Origin: Saccharopolyspora gloriosae
GTDB lineage: Bacteria > Actinomycetota > Actinomycetes > Mycobacteriales > Pseudonocardiaceae
Direction of reading: 5' to 3'
DNA: 64,000 nucleotides
NCBI RefSeq assembly: GCF_022828475.1
Contig: NZ_CP059557.1
Span: 5,007,470-5,071,469, forward strand
The position numbers and the translations under genes are program-made. Under the pieces are notes generated by a model. It was not told the origin of the DNA and ran no database searches. It saw only the letters and a program-made list of their open reading frames with translations. Shown one piece after another: positions 43,081-52,698 of this stretch. Each line of letters opens with the position of its first letter. The stretch's first letter is position 1.

Positions 43081-43950
43081 GTGGTCGACCGCCGAGCCGA
43101 CCCGTCGGCGCTGCGCTTCCTCATCGGCCACGACCTCCGAGCGGCACGCGAACGCGCCGGGCTCAAGCAGATCGAAGCGGCCAAAGTCCTCGGATGCAGT
43201 CAGGCGAAGATCAATTACCTGGAGTCCGGGCGCACCCAGCAGCAGCCCGGCCAGGTCACCGACCTGCTGCGCGCCTACGGCGCCGAAGTCGAGCACGTGG
43301 ACCGGATGGCCTCGCTGTCCGGCCGAGCCGACCAGGACACCTGGTGGGCGCCGTTCGGCGACGTGCTGCCGAACTGGTTCCGGATCTTCGTGGGGCTGGA
43401 AGGTCTCGCGACCAGGGCGTTCACCTACAAGTCCCTGGTGATTCCCGGACAACTCCAGACCGCGGATTACGCCGAAGGGCTGCTGGAGAACAACCTGCGC
43501 GTGCCACCGATGGAAACAGGCCAGGTCGTGCGAGCGCGGTTGGCTCGCCAGCGGCTGACCGAGTCGACCGCTCCACTGCGATTCCGCGCGGTGATCGAGG
43601 AACACGTCCTGGACCGGACGGTCGGCGGCCCCGGTGTGATGCGCGCCCAGCTAGCGCACCTGCTCGAACTCATGCGGTACGAGAACGTGGAGCTTCGCGT
43701 GATGTCCGCCCGCACATCAGTCCACGATGGACTGGACGGCGATTTTCTGTTGCTGGACTTCGACGAAGCCCGGAGCATCGGCTACATCGAGTACCCCACT
43801 GGCGCGATCTACGTACAGGATCAGGACCAGGTCTCGACGTATGCTCTGTCCTCGAACAGATTGCGCGACGCCGCCATGTCGTTATCCGAATCCGCGGACG
43901 CGATCGGCGCGCGGATCGCCGCGCTGGACGCGAACGGAGGACTGAGATGA
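43081..43950 (+). CDS. XRE regulator with DUF5753 domain
   Basis: 289 aa from GTG 43081 with AAGGAGAATCACC upstream. N-terminal helix-turn-helix LGHDLRAARERAGLKQIEAA-like (IGHDLRAARERAGLKQIEAA) and VLGCSQAKINYLESGRT; the remaining ~180 residues are DUF5753 (WWAPFGDVLPNWFRIFVGLE, YKSLVIPGQLQTADYAEGLL, DFLLLDFDEARSIGYIEYPT). This is the BldB-linked regulator type of streptomycetes. The 3' end overlaps the DUF397 gene by ATGA, the standard arrangement. Confidence 0.93.
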   Translation: MVDRRADPSALRFLIGHDLRAARERAGLKQIEAAKVLGCSQAKINYLESGRTQQQPGQVTDLLRAYGAEVEHVDRMASLSGRADQDTWWAPFGDVLPNWFRIFVGLEGLATRAFTYKSLVIPGQLQTADYAEGLLENNLRVPPMETGQVVRARLARQRLTESTAPLRFRAVIEEHVLDRTVGGPGVMRAQLAHLLELMRYENVELRVMSARTSVHDGLDGDFLLLDFDEARSIGYIEYPTGAIYVQDQDQVSTYALSSNRLRDAAMSLSESADAIGARIAALDANGGLR

Positions 43951-44291
43951 ATTCGACCGCCCAACTCGCCTGGCGAACGTCCAGTTACAGCAGCAATGGG
44001 GAGTCCTGCGTCGATGTCGCCCCCGCAGAGGGAGAAGTGCTGGTCCGGCACAGCAAGCATCACGAAGCCGGAACCATCAGCTTTCCGCACGACGCTTGGG
44101 ACCTCTTCTTATCGGAAGCCCGCCACGGCTCACCCAGCGACAACGGCGTCGTCACCACCACCCGCGACGGGACCGACACCACGCTCACCGCACTGCGCAC
44201 CGAGGTGACGCTGCGCTTCGACCACGACGAGTGGGCCGCGTTCACCGCCGGAGCCGAGGACGGCGAGTTCGACTTCGCCGCCCCGGCCTGA
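43947..44291 (+). CDS. DUF397 domain protein, two tandem units
   Basis: 114 aa. The first unit contains LAWRTSSYSSNGESCVDVAP and ends HDAWDLFLSEARHG; the second contains TLTALRTEVTLRFDHDEWAA and FTAGAEDGEFD, so it is a duplication of a DUF397 (Asx/Ser-rich) fold. These small proteins act with their XRE partner, sometimes as antitoxin-like or regulatory modules, and have links to development in Streptomyces. Translationally coupled to the upstream regulator. Confidence 0.9.
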   Translation: MNSTAQLAWRTSSYSSNGESCVDVAPAEGEVLVRHSKHHEAGTISFPHDAWDLFLSEARHGSPSDNGVVTTTRDGTDTTLTALRTEVTLRFDHDEWAAFTAGAEDGEFDFAAPA

Positions 44292-44297
44292 GCGGAG

Positions 44298-45299
44298 TCA
44301 CTGCGGCGGGTCGGCGCAGGACGGGTTCAGCAGCTTCTGGATCTCCGGGGTGGCCATGTTCTCCTTCGTGACCACCGTGGAGCCGGTGTTCGTGTTCGGC
44401 GCCTCCGCCTGCTCGCCGCGGATCTCGGTGATCGCCGAGTTCACCGAGGCGAAGCCCATCTTGAACGGGTTCTGCGCGATCAGACCGGTGATCACGCCCT
44501 CCCGCAGCGAATCGATCTGCCCCTCCGAGGTGTCCCACCCGATGATCTTGATCTCGCCCTGCTTGCCCGCCTGGCGCACCGCCTCCGCCGCGCCCAGCAC
44601 GCTCGGCTCGTTGCCCGCGTAGATCCCGTTCAGGTTCGGATTCGCCGTCAAGATGTCCTGGGTGACCTGCAACGCCGTGTTGTAGTCGCTGTTCGACGAC
44701 TGGCGCGCCACCAGCTTCAGCCCCGGATTCTTCGCCAGCCCGCGCTGGAAACCCTCCGCGCGCGTCTCGTTCGTGCTGGTGCCCGGCAGGAACTCGATGA
44801 ACGCCACCTCGCCCTGGCCGCCCAGCTGATCCGCGAGCAACTGGGTGCCCTGCTCGGCGGCGGCCACGTTGTCCGTCGCGAACACCGGCACCTCCGGCGG
44901 CTGCGGCGTGGTGCCCGAATCCATGTTCACCACCGTCGTGCCCTGCTGCCGGGCCGACTTCGTGACCTCGGCCAGCGCCTTCGCGTCCGTCGCCGCGAAC
45001 ACCAGGCCCTGCACGCCCTGCGCCAGCGAATCCTGCAACAGGCTCTGCTGGCCGCTGACATCGTCCTCCGAAGTCACCCCGTCCCAGTGCACGTTGACGT
45101 TCGGGTGCTTCGTGGCCGCGCACTCCGCGCCCACCCGCACCTGCTCCCAGAAGTCGAACCCGATCGCCTTCGGGATCACCGCCAACCGGATCGCGTCGCC
45201 CTCCTGCGCGTTGACGCCGGTCGGCCTGCGGACCTCCAAGCTGCACGCCGACGACACCAGCAGCACCGTCAGGCACAGCAGTGGCAGCACCTTCTTCAT
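44298..45299 (-). CDS. Ribose-type sugar-binding lipoprotein
   Basis: 333 aa from ATG 45299. Signal peptide with lipobox MKKVLPLLCLTVLLVSSACS. The mature part is a family 2 periplasmic-binding fold: AVIPKAIGFDFWEQVRVGAE, GLVFAATDAKALAEV, NMDSGTTPQPPEVPVFATDN, NGIYAGNEPSVLGAAEAVRQ and IIGWDTSEGQIDSLREGVIT. It captures a monosaccharide or similar ligand for the permease/ATPase upstream. Convergent with the DUF397 gene, only 6 bp apart. Confidence 0.92.
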   Translation of the reverse strand: MKKVLPLLCLTVLLVSSACSLEVRRPTGVNAQEGDAIRLAVIPKAIGFDFWEQVRVGAECAATKHPNVNVHWDGVTSEDDVSGQQSLLQDSLAQGVQGLVFAATDAKALAEVTKSARQQGTTVVNMDSGTTPQPPEVPVFATDNVAAAEQGTQLLADQLGGQGEVAFIEFLPGTSTNETRAEGFQRGLAKNPGLKLVARQSSNSDYNTALQVTQDILTANPNLNGIYAGNEPSVLGAAEAVRQAGKQGEIKIIGWDTSEGQIDSLREGVITGLIAQNPFKMGFASVNSAITEIRGEQAEAPNTNTGSTVVTKENMATPEIQKLLNPSCADPPQ

Positions 45300-45325
45300 C
45301 GCAGCGAACTCCCTCGTTCCCGAGC

Positions 45326-46378
45326 TCAACCGGCATCGCCGGCGAGCTTGCGGCGCTGGTAGAAGTCCCACCACACGGCCAGCCAAATGATCACGCCGAT
45401 GAGCACGTTCTGGTAGAAGGTGCCGATGTTCAGCTGCACCGCGCCGTTGCGGATCACCGCCACCAGGAACGCGCCGATCAGCGAGCCCCACACCGTGCCG
45501 CGCCCGCCGAACAGGCTCGCGCCGCCGATCACGACCGCGGCGATCACGTCCAGCTCCAAGCCCTCGCCGAAGTTCGGCTGGCCCGAATTGATCCGCGAAG
45601 CGGCGATCATGCCGCCCAGCCCGGCCAAGCTGCCCGCCACCACGTACACCCAGGTGGTGTGCTTGCGCACCGGCACGCCGGAGAGCCGAGCGGCCTCCGA
45701 GTTCGACCCCATCACGTACGCGTAGCGGCCCAGCCGGGTCCGGGTCAGCACCACGTGCCCCGCCACCGCCACCAGCAGGATCAACAGCACCGGCACCGGA
45801 ATCGGCCCCAGCACACCCTGCCCGAGCAGCCGGAACGACTCCGGTGCGCCGAACACCGCCACCGCGCCCGTCGCGATCAGCACCAGGCCGCGCGCCACGC
45901 TGAGCATGCCGAGCGTCGCGATGAACGGCGGCAACCCCACCGTCGACACCAGCAGCCCGTTGACCAGGCCCGCGGCCGCGCCGACCAAGATCCCGCCGAG
46001 GATGCCCAGCAGCGGGTGGAAGCCGAAGTCCGCCATGAGCATCACGCCCAGCACCCCGGACAACGCCGCCACCGAACCCACCGACAGGTCGATGCCACCC
46101 GTGATGATCACCAGCGTGACGCCGACCGCCATCACCGCGTTCACCGAAGTCTGCGACCCCAGGTTGAACAGGTTGTCCGCCGTCAGGAACGACGGCGCCA
46201 CGATCGACAGGCCCACGAACACCACGATCAGCGCGCCCGCCGCCGCCACCTGCGAGACCGCGCCCGACAACCGATCCTTCAGCCCGCCGCCGGACCCGTT
46301 CGATGCCTTCGTCGCGGTCGCCGCACCGCCACCGCCTTCCGGCGTGGCGTCCTCGTCCTTCCCCGACTGGTCGCTCAC
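45326..46378 (-). CDS. Ribose-type ABC transporter permease
   Basis: 350 aa with about ten membrane helices. GVTLVIITGGIDLSVGSVAA is the family hallmark, as are VNGLLVSTVGLPPFIATLGM and ARGLVLIATG, AASRINSGQPNFGEGLELDV, VIGGASLFGGRGTVWGSLIG. Start overlaps the ATPase stop by 4 bp. Confidence 0.95.
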   Translation of the reverse strand: MSDQSGKDEDATPEGGGGAATATKASNGSGGGLKDRLSGAVSQVAAAGALIVVFVGLSIVAPSFLTADNLFNLGSQTSVNAVMAVGVTLVIITGGIDLSVGSVAALSGVLGVMLMADFGFHPLLGILGGILVGAAAGLVNGLLVSTVGLPPFIATLGMLSVARGLVLIATGAVAVFGAPESFRLLGQGVLGPIPVPVLLILLVAVAGHVVLTRTRLGRYAYVMGSNSEAARLSGVPVRKHTTWVYVVAGSLAGLGGMIAASRINSGQPNFGEGLELDVIAAVVIGGASLFGGRGTVWGSLIGAFLVAVIRNGAVQLNIGTFYQNVLIGVIIWLAVWWDFYQRRKLAGDAG

Positions 46379-47910
46379 TGGCCCTCCTTCGCTCCGGTAG
46401 CGAGCGCGACGACGCGTTCCTCCGAGAACTCCGCGCGCTCGACCTCACCCGTGATCCGGCCCTCGCGCAGCACGAGGATCCGATCGCACATGTTCAGCAA
46501 CTCCGGCAGATAGCTGGAGATCAGCACGATCGCCTTGCCCTGCGCGGCCAGCGCGTCGAGCTGGCTGAACATCTCCGACTTCGCGCCGACGTCCATGCCG
46601 CGACCGGGCTCGTCGAAGAACAGCACTTCCGCCTCGGTCTGCAACCAGCGCGCCAGCACCACCTTCTGCTGGTTGCCGCCGGACAGCGCCTGCACCGGTC
46701 TGCCCATCCACGGAACCCGGATGTTGAGCCGGTCCCGTTCCTTCTCGGCGATGCGGCGCTCCGCGCCCAGGTCGATCATTCCCGCCACCATCGGCAGCTT
46801 CGCCAGCGTGATGTTCTTGTCCAGCCCCAGTTGCAGCGCCAGCCCGTCCGCTTTGCGGCTCTCCGTGAGGTAGCCGATGCCCGCGGCGATCGCGTCCGCC
46901 GGGCCGCGGATCTTGAGCTGCGCGCCGTCGAGCGAGACCACGCCCGCATCCGGCGGTTCCGCACCGAACACCGACCTGGCGAGCTCCGTGCGGCCCGCCC
47001 CGACCAGGCCCGCCATGCCGACGATCTCCCCGGCGCGCACCTCGAAGGACACGTCGCGCACGACGTCGCCCCGGCTCAGGCCGCGCACGCTCAGCCGCAC
47101 CTCGCCCGGCTCCGAATAGGTGCGCGGATACAGGTTCTGCACATCGCGGCCCACCATCAGCGTCACCAGCCGCGACTCGTCGAGTTCCGCGACCGGGCGG
47201 GTCGCCACCACCGCGCCGTCGCGCAGCACCGTGACCCGATCACCGATCTCGAAGATCTCGTCCAGCCGGTGCGAGATGTAGAGCACGCCGATGCCCTGCG
47301 CGGTGAGTTCCCGGACAATGCCGAAAAGCTCTTCGGTCTCGCGCTCGGTCAGCGTCGCCGTCGGCTCATCCAGGATGAGCACCTTCGCCTGCACCGCCAG
47401 CGCCTTCGCCAGCTCCACCCGCTGCTGCTCGGCGGTGGACAGCCGGCCAGCCCGCCTGCCCGGATCGACCCGCAGCCCCACTTTCTCCAGCAGGTCGCGG
47501 GCCGCTCGGCGCTCCTCGGTGCGCGAAATCCAGCCGCCGCTGCCGGGTTCGTGGCCGATGAACAAGTTCTCCGCGACCGACAGGTCCGGGGCCAGCGCGA
47601 ACTCCTGGTGCACCATCGAGATCCCGAGGCGCCGCGCCGAAGCCGGACCCTGATAGGTGACCTGCTCGCCGTCGACCTCGATCCGGCCGGACGTCGGCGG
47701 CTCCACCTGCGCCACCAGCTTCATCAACGTCGACTTGCCCGCACCGTTCTCCCCGGCCAGCACGTGCACCTCACCGGCCCGCACGTCGAGGTCCACATCG
47801 GACACCGCGACGACGCCGGGGAATCGTTTGCTCACACCGGAAAGCCGAACCACTGCACGCTGCTGCACCGAACCCGCATCATCCGACCCGGATTGCAAGG
47901 ATTGCGACAC
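46375..47910 (-). CDS. Ribose-type ABC transporter ATPase, fused pair
   Basis: 511 aa from GTG 47910, which has GGGAGG at good distance; a frame to 47931 is less likely. Two ATPase halves: first Walker A GENGAGKSTLMKLVAQVEPP, signature LSTAEQQRVELAKALAVQAK and Walker B VLILDEPTATLTERE; the second half has the usual degenerate Walker A (GLVGAGRTELARSVFGAEPP), signature LSGGNQQKVVLARWLQTEAE and FFDEPGRGMDVG. This matches RbsA/MglA-like proteins. Operon of ATPase, permease and binding protein. Confidence 0.96.
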   Translation of the reverse strand: MSQSLQSGSDDAGSVQQRAVVRLSGVSKRFPGVVAVSDVDLDVRAGEVHVLAGENGAGKSTLMKLVAQVEPPTSGRIEVDGEQVTYQGPASARRLGISMVHQEFALAPDLSVAENLFIGHEPGSGGWISRTEERRAARDLLEKVGLRVDPGRRAGRLSTAEQQRVELAKALAVQAKVLILDEPTATLTERETEELFGIVRELTAQGIGVLYISHRLDEIFEIGDRVTVLRDGAVVATRPVAELDESRLVTLMVGRDVQNLYPRTYSEPGEVRLSVRGLSRGDVVRDVSFEVRAGEIVGMAGLVGAGRTELARSVFGAEPPDAGVVSLDGAQLKIRGPADAIAAGIGYLTESRKADGLALQLGLDKNITLAKLPMVAGMIDLGAERRIAEKERDRLNIRVPWMGRPVQALSGGNQQKVVLARWLQTEAEVLFFDEPGRGMDVGAKSEMFSQLDALAAQGKAIVLISSYLPELLNMCDRILVLREGRITGEVERAEFSEERVVALATGAKEGQ

Positions 47911-48120
47911 GCCGCCTCCCTCGATCTTCATCGATCGCCCGCCGCAGCGGTGCGCCGGAGCATACTCACAACATCACAAGCTCGAAAGGCTTGCAGCGAC
48001 GCCAAGAAACCGATTACCGATCGTTGCACGCGAACGGCGGTTGCGACATCCGCGAACGCCGCAACCACGACCTCCGTAAGCTCGACAGGGCCACCGCAGT
48101 AATCCAGAGGGGGACGAGAC

Positions 48121-49740
48121 GTGCAGCCGCTGCTGGCCAGCGAACCGGACAGAGTCGGTGACTACCGGCTACTCGCGCGGATCGGAGGGGGCGCGATGGG
48201 AGCCGTGTACCTCGCACGCTCCCGTGGCGGCCGCGGCGTGGCGATCAAAGTGGTACGTCCGGAGCTCGCCGACGACGGCGAGTTCCGCGAACGATTCCGC
48301 CGCGAAGTCGACATGGCCCGCTCCGTCGGCGGGTTCTGGACGGCCACCGTCATCGACGCCGACACCGAGGCGCAGCAGCCGTGGCTGGCCACCGAATACG
48401 TACCCGGCCCCACCCTGCACCGGGCCGTCGCCGACCACGGACCGCTACCCGAGCAGACGGTGCGCACCCTCGCCGCCGGTCTCGCCGAGGCGCTCGGCGC
48501 CATCCACCGGGCCGGGCTCGTGCACCGCGACCTCAAACCCGGCAACGTGCTGCTCGGCCCCGACGGGCCGCGCGTCATCGACTTCGGCATCTCGCGGGCC
48601 ATGAGCAGCAGCAACCTCACCGCCACCGGGATCTTCCTCGGCACCCCCGGCTTCTTCTCCCCCGAACAGACCGTCGGCAGCGACGTCGGACCCGCCAGCG
48701 ACGTGTTCTCCCTCGGCGCGGTGCTCATGTTCGCCGCCACCGGCGCCGGGCCGTTCGGCAACGAGAACACCGCCGCCATGCTGTACCGCGTCGTGCACAA
48801 CGAACCCGACCTGAGCTCGCTGCCCGACGGGTTGCGGACGCTCATCGGATCCTGCCTGGCGAAAGCCCCCGGTGACCGGCCGAGCCCCGCCGCGCTGCTC
48901 GACCAAGTCGGCGAATCCTCACCGCAGAACGACAGCTGGCTGCCCGCCGAGATCACCGCCGTGATCACCGAACACACCTCGCACCTCAAACAGGCCTCCG
49001 AAGCGGCTCCGCCCGTCGCCGCACCCGCCGCCCCGGAAGCCCAGCCGCCACCGCGAACTCAGCGCGGCGGCTCGGACTGGTCGGCCGCCCCGGCCGCGCC
49101 CGCGAAGCCGATCATCCCGTCGCGGCCGAAACCGACCGCGCAGCAACCCGGCCCCGGCACCGCCGCGCCCGCCCGCATCGCGCCCTCCCGGCCGACGCCG
49201 CCCGTCGAACGGGTCCGCGCGGGCGGCCCCGGCCCGGTCTTCGCAGTCGGCGGCCGAACCGCGGCGCTGCTGTCCGCGGCGATCATGTTCGGGCTGATCT
49301 ACCTGGCCTACCAGGTCGGCCGGTCCGGCATCTGGGACTCGGAGATATGGGCGCTGGCCCAATTCGGCATGGTGCTGCTGGCCGTCAGCGGCACGCTCTC
49401 CCTGGGCAAGGCACTGCTGCCGAGCCTGCGGCTCAAAATCAGCGGTGAAGGGTTGCGGGTATCCCGCGCCGGGCTCGCCAGGGAGATCCCGTGGAGCCAG
49501 GTCAGCCGCGTCGCCATCGTCGGCAGCGGCAAGCGGCAGTCCGTGACCGTGTGGTCCCGCCCCGGCTCCCCCGGCCAGAGATGGCGGATCTGGAACCCGA
49601 CCCGGCCGTACCACGGCGGCGTGCGGGTGTTCCCGATCGGCGCGGCGGGCGGCCCGATCGCCCGCCGCCAAGAAGGCCGCCGAGTCCGCCAAGCACTCCA
49701 GCAATACAGCCGAGGCACCTTCGACGATCGGATGGTGTGA
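48121..49740 (+). CDS. Membrane Ser/Thr protein kinase
   Basis: 539 aa from GTG 48121 (GGGGGACGAGAC upstream). Kinase domain at ~14-265 with ATP loop IGGGAMGAVYLARSRGGRG, Lys in GVAIKVVRPE, catalytic VHRDLKPGNVLLGPDG, DFG in VIDFGISRA and GTPGFFSPEQ. A Pro/Ala-rich linker follows, then two hydrophobic segments (~380-430) and a C-terminal ~95-residue domain (GEGLRVSRAGLAREIPWSQV) that looks like a bacterial PH-like fold. No PASTA repeats. The target is unknown. Its stop is followed at 7 bp by the covarying element. Confidence 0.93.
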   Translation: MQPLLASEPDRVGDYRLLARIGGGAMGAVYLARSRGGRGVAIKVVRPELADDGEFRERFRREVDMARSVGGFWTATVIDADTEAQQPWLATEYVPGPTLHRAVADHGPLPEQTVRTLAAGLAEALGAIHRAGLVHRDLKPGNVLLGPDGPRVIDFGISRAMSSSNLTATGIFLGTPGFFSPEQTVGSDVGPASDVFSLGAVLMFAATGAGPFGNENTAAMLYRVVHNEPDLSSLPDGLRTLIGSCLAKAPGDRPSPAALLDQVGESSPQNDSWLPAEITAVITEHTSHLKQASEAAPPVAAPAAPEAQPPPRTQRGGSDWSAAPAAPAKPIIPSRPKPTAQQPGPGTAAPARIAPSRPTPPVERVRAGGPGPVFAVGGRTAALLSAAIMFGLIYLAYQVGRSGIWDSEIWALAQFGMVLLAVSGTLSLGKALLPSLRLKISGEGLRVSRAGLAREIPWSQVSRVAIVGSGKRQSVTVWSRPGSPGQRWRIWNPTRPYHGGVRVFPIGAAGGPIARRQEGRRVRQALQQYSRGTFDDRMV

Positions 49741-49747
49741 CTGTTCA

Positions 49748-50078
49748 CCCGGTCGTTTTGGTGTGGGTGTCCGGGTGGCGGAACCTCAGTTGGTCTCTCG
49801 CTGCGGGATCTTTTTCCCAAGTGGCTCCGCCACGAGGGAAAAAGCTGTCCTCGCGAGAGACCAACTGAGAACCCGCTGGCGAGGGGCTTTTGGACGTGGG
49901 CTATGCGCTGACGCGCATACAAGCACGGCCTTCGGCCGCAAGGCACGGCCTTCGGCCGCAAGGCAGGCGTGGCTTCGCCCGCCCTTCGCGGACTCCGCCG
50001 CTAAAAGCACGGCTACGCCGCACGGCACGGCCTCCGGCCGCAAAGCAAGCGGGGCTTCGCCCGGGCTTCGCCGCCGAA
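49748..50078 (+). repeat. Covarying-stem intergenic element, copy C
   Basis: Between the kinase gene and the convergent lactonase gene. Outer stem CTCAGTTGGTCTCTCGC (49785-49801) pairs with 49853-49869 exactly. The inner hairpin differs from copies A/B only in AA for TA before GTGGC. The small hairpin reads TATGCGC...GCGCATA (A/B have TATGTGC...GCACATA), another compensatory change. The array starts with two copies of GCACGGCCTTCGGCCGCAAG and is less regular toward 50078. Confidence 0.9.
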
Positions 50079-50096
50079 AGTACGGGCGGCGGCGGG

Positions 50097-51136
50097 TCAG
50101 GCCGGGAGGATGCAGACCGGGGTCGGGGAGGATGCGGGGTCCGTGATCGGGGTGAGAGCGCCCGTGGTGGAGACGGCAAATGCTTGGATCGTGTCGCTGA
50201 GCTCGCCTGCCGCGTAGAGCACGTCGCCCTGTGGGGACAGCGCGATGTGCCGAGGCCCGCGCACTCCCGCGGGCACGATGTCGACGAGCTCGAAATCGCC
50301 GCCGGAGAACACCGCGATGCTGTCGTGGCCCCGGTTCGAGGCGAACACGAACCGGCCGTCCGGGGAGACCACGACCTCCGCGGCCAGGCTCGTGCCCGAG
50401 AAGTCCGCCGGGAGCAGCGACAACGTCCGGCCGGGCCGCACCACCCCGGTGTCCGCGTCGAACCCGAACTCGGTGATCGTCGACGTCAACTCCCCCACCA
50501 AGTAGCCGCGGTCACCGTCGGGGTGGAACGCCAGGTGGCGCGGCCCGGTCCCCGCCTGCCACTCGACCTCGTGCTTGAGCACCATGTGCCCGGTGTCCGC
50601 GTCGAACGCGTACACGTACACGGCGTCCGTGCCCAAGTCAGCGGCGAGCACAAAACGGCCGTCCGGGGACGGCAGGATCTGGTGCGCGTGCGGGCCCTCC
50701 TGGCGGTCCTTGGCCGGCCCCTGCCCGCTGTGCTGCACCGCGTGGCACGCCTCCCGCAGCACCCCGCCCTCACCGATCGGGTGCACCACGACGTTGCCCG
50801 ACAAGTAGTTGGCGGTCAGCAGGAACCGGCCGGAGGGGTGCACGCTCAGATGGCACGGCGCCGAACCGTGCGTCGGCTGCGAGTTGATCTCCACGAGCCT
50901 GCCGTCCGGGCGCACCTCGAACGCCACCACCCGGCCGTGCGCGACCTCGTTCACCGCGAACAACGTCCGCCCGTCCGGAGCGAGCGCCAAGAACGACGGC
51001 TCGTAGGTGTCGGCGACCGTGTCGGTGCACCGCAGCAGGCCCGCCGCATCGGCGAACGCGAGGCGGATCCCGTTCGCCCCCGACTCCGGGCCGGTGTAGG
51101 CCCCACGTACACCCGAAATTGCGCGTCCTGCGGCAT
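50097..51136 (-). pseudogene. Lactonase (6-phosphogluconolactonase-type), frameshifted
   Basis: PF10282-type seven-bladed propeller protein; known relatives hydrolyse 6-phosphogluconolactone. The N-terminus MPQDAQFRVYVG begins at ATG 51136 with GGAGG upstream, but the body AYTGPESGANGIRLAFADAA is in another frame. Reading GTGGGG as GTGGGGG at 51101-51104 would restore RVYVGAYTGPESG, so one G is missing from a homopolymer run. The rest (PSFLALAPDGRTLFAVNE, HPSGRFLLTANYLSGNVVVH, GTGPRHLAFHPDGDRGYLVG) is intact to the stop, about 346 aa in total. Either the gene is broken or the base was lost in assembly. Confidence 0.7.
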
Positions 51137-51347
51137 GAACGACCTCCACCGATGGTCCGGGATCCTCTGCTGCGCGCGCTCGAATCGTGTGCCGCCAGGC
51201 GGGGCGTGCGCACCGGGACCGACCATCCCGGAGACACGATCCGCACACGCTGAGTCATGGACGGTACACGCGTTGTTCATCGAGTCAGGCCCGACACTAG
51301 CGCGCGCCACGGGTCCCGGACAGCCCCCGAACGCCCCGGCACCAACG

Positions 51348-51359
51348 ATCGAAACGTTT
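51348..51359. promoter_or_regulatory. LacI-like palindrome CGAAACGTTTCG
   Basis: A perfect 12-bp palindrome in the divergent space between the lactonase and rocD genes (51137-51449), centred on ACGT with CG flanks as in many LacI-family operators. The rest of the 313-base stretch shows no gene, RNA or clear promoter. Confidence 0.4.
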
Positions 51360-51449
51360 CGCGTCCAGCCCGAATCACGCAACGAACCGCCGGAACAAGC
51401 AACGCCTCACGGCTGAAACGAAGGCCCTGGCCGGAATAGCCTGAACAGT

Positions 51450-52694
51450 ATGACCTCCGCCTCTCCCGAGATCCTGCCCGCCGCGGCCGGGGCCTCCCGC
51501 ACCCCCGAGTTCCTGCGCCTCGACGACGAGTACAGCGCGCACAACTACCACCCGCTGCCGGTCGTGATCGCCGAGGCGGAAGGGGCGTGGATGACCGATG
51601 TGGACGGTCGCCGCTACCTGGACTTCCTGGCCGGCTACTCGGCGCTGAACTTCGGGCACCGGCACCCGGACCTCGTCGCCGCAGCCACCGAGCAGCTCGG
51701 GCGGGTCACGCTGACCAGCCGCGCCTTCCACCACGACCAGTTCGGCCCGTTCTGCCGCGAACTGGCCGAGCTCACCGGCACCGAGCAAGTGCTGCTGATG
51801 AACTCCGGGGCCGAAGCCGTCGAATCCGCCATCAAGATCGCCCGAAAGTGGGCTTACCAGGTCAAAGGCGTGCCCGCGGACCAAGCCGAGATCATCGTCG
51901 CCGGCTCCAACTTCCACGGCCGCACCACCACGATCGTGTCGTTCTCCACCGACTCCACGGCCCGCGCCGGCTTCGGGCCGTTCACACCCGGCTTCACCGT
52001 CACCGCCTACGGCGACGCGGCCGCAGTCGAGGACGCGATCAACGAGCGCACCGCGGCCGTCCTCGTCGAACCGCTGCAGGGCGAAGCGGGTGTCGTGGTG
52101 CCGCCCAGCGGCTACCTGCGCAGGCTGCGCGAACTCTGCGACGAGCGGAACGTGCTGCTGATCGCCGACGAGATCCAGTCCGGACTGGCCCGCACCGGCG
52201 AGCTGCTGGCCTGCGACCACGACGGCGTGCGCGCGGACCTGTACACCCTGGGCAAAGCACTGGGCGGCGGACTGCTCCCCGTCTCGGCCGTCGTCGGCAA
52301 CCGCGCGGTGCTCGGTGTGCTGCGGCCCGGCGAGCACGGCTCCACGTTCGGCGGCAACCCGCTGGCCTGCGCCGTCGGGCGCGCGGTGGTGCGGCTGCTG
52401 GCGACCGGGGAATTCCAGCGGCGCTCCCGCGAACTCGGCGCGCACCTGCACGCCCGGCTCGGCGAACTCGTCGGCCACGGCGCCGCCGAAGTGCGCGGCC
52501 GGGGGCTGTGGGCCGGAGTGGAGATCGCCCCAGGCGGCCCCACCGGACGTCAGATCAGCGAACGCCTCGCGGCGAACGGCGTGCTGTGCAAGGAAACCCA
52601 AGACACGACACTCCGCATCGCGCCTCCTCTGACCGTTTCGCGCGATGAGCTTGATCAGGGCATCGACGCGATCACGGTGGCTCTTCGTTCGTGA
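51450..52694 (+). CDS. rocD: Ornithine aminotransferase
   Basis: 414 aa, PLP enzyme converting ornithine plus 2-oxoglutarate to glutamate 5-semialdehyde. EYSAHNYHPLPVVIAEAEGA near the N-terminus and GYSALNFGHRHPDLVAAATE are characteristic of rocD; LLMNSGAEAVESAIKIARKW is the cofactor phosphate site; VLLIADEIQSGLARTG holds the Asp and DLYTLGKALGGGLLPVSAVV the Schiff-base Lys. Its stop is followed directly by the covarying element copy D. Confidence 0.93.
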   Translation: MTSASPEILPAAAGASRTPEFLRLDDEYSAHNYHPLPVVIAEAEGAWMTDVDGRRYLDFLAGYSALNFGHRHPDLVAAATEQLGRVTLTSRAFHHDQFGPFCRELAELTGTEQVLLMNSGAEAVESAIKIARKWAYQVKGVPADQAEIIVAGSNFHGRTTTIVSFSTDSTARAGFGPFTPGFTVTAYGDAAAVEDAINERTAAVLVEPLQGEAGVVVPPSGYLRRLRELCDERNVLLIADEIQSGLARTGELLACDHDGVRADLYTLGKALGGGLLPVSAVVGNRAVLGVLRPGEHGSTFGGNPLACAVGRAVVRLLATGEFQRRSRELGAHLHARLGELVGHGAAEVRGRGLWAGVEIAPGGPTGRQISERLAANGVLCKETQDTTLRIAPPLTVSRDELDQGIDAITVALRS

Positions 52695-52698
52695 CTTC

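Noticed and set aside
44298-46448. 716-codon minus-strand frame joining permease and binding-protein regions
   Set aside because: Its C-terminal part is the genuine binding protein; the N-terminal half is a shadow of the permease frame. The ATG at 45299 with its lipoprotein signal is the true start.
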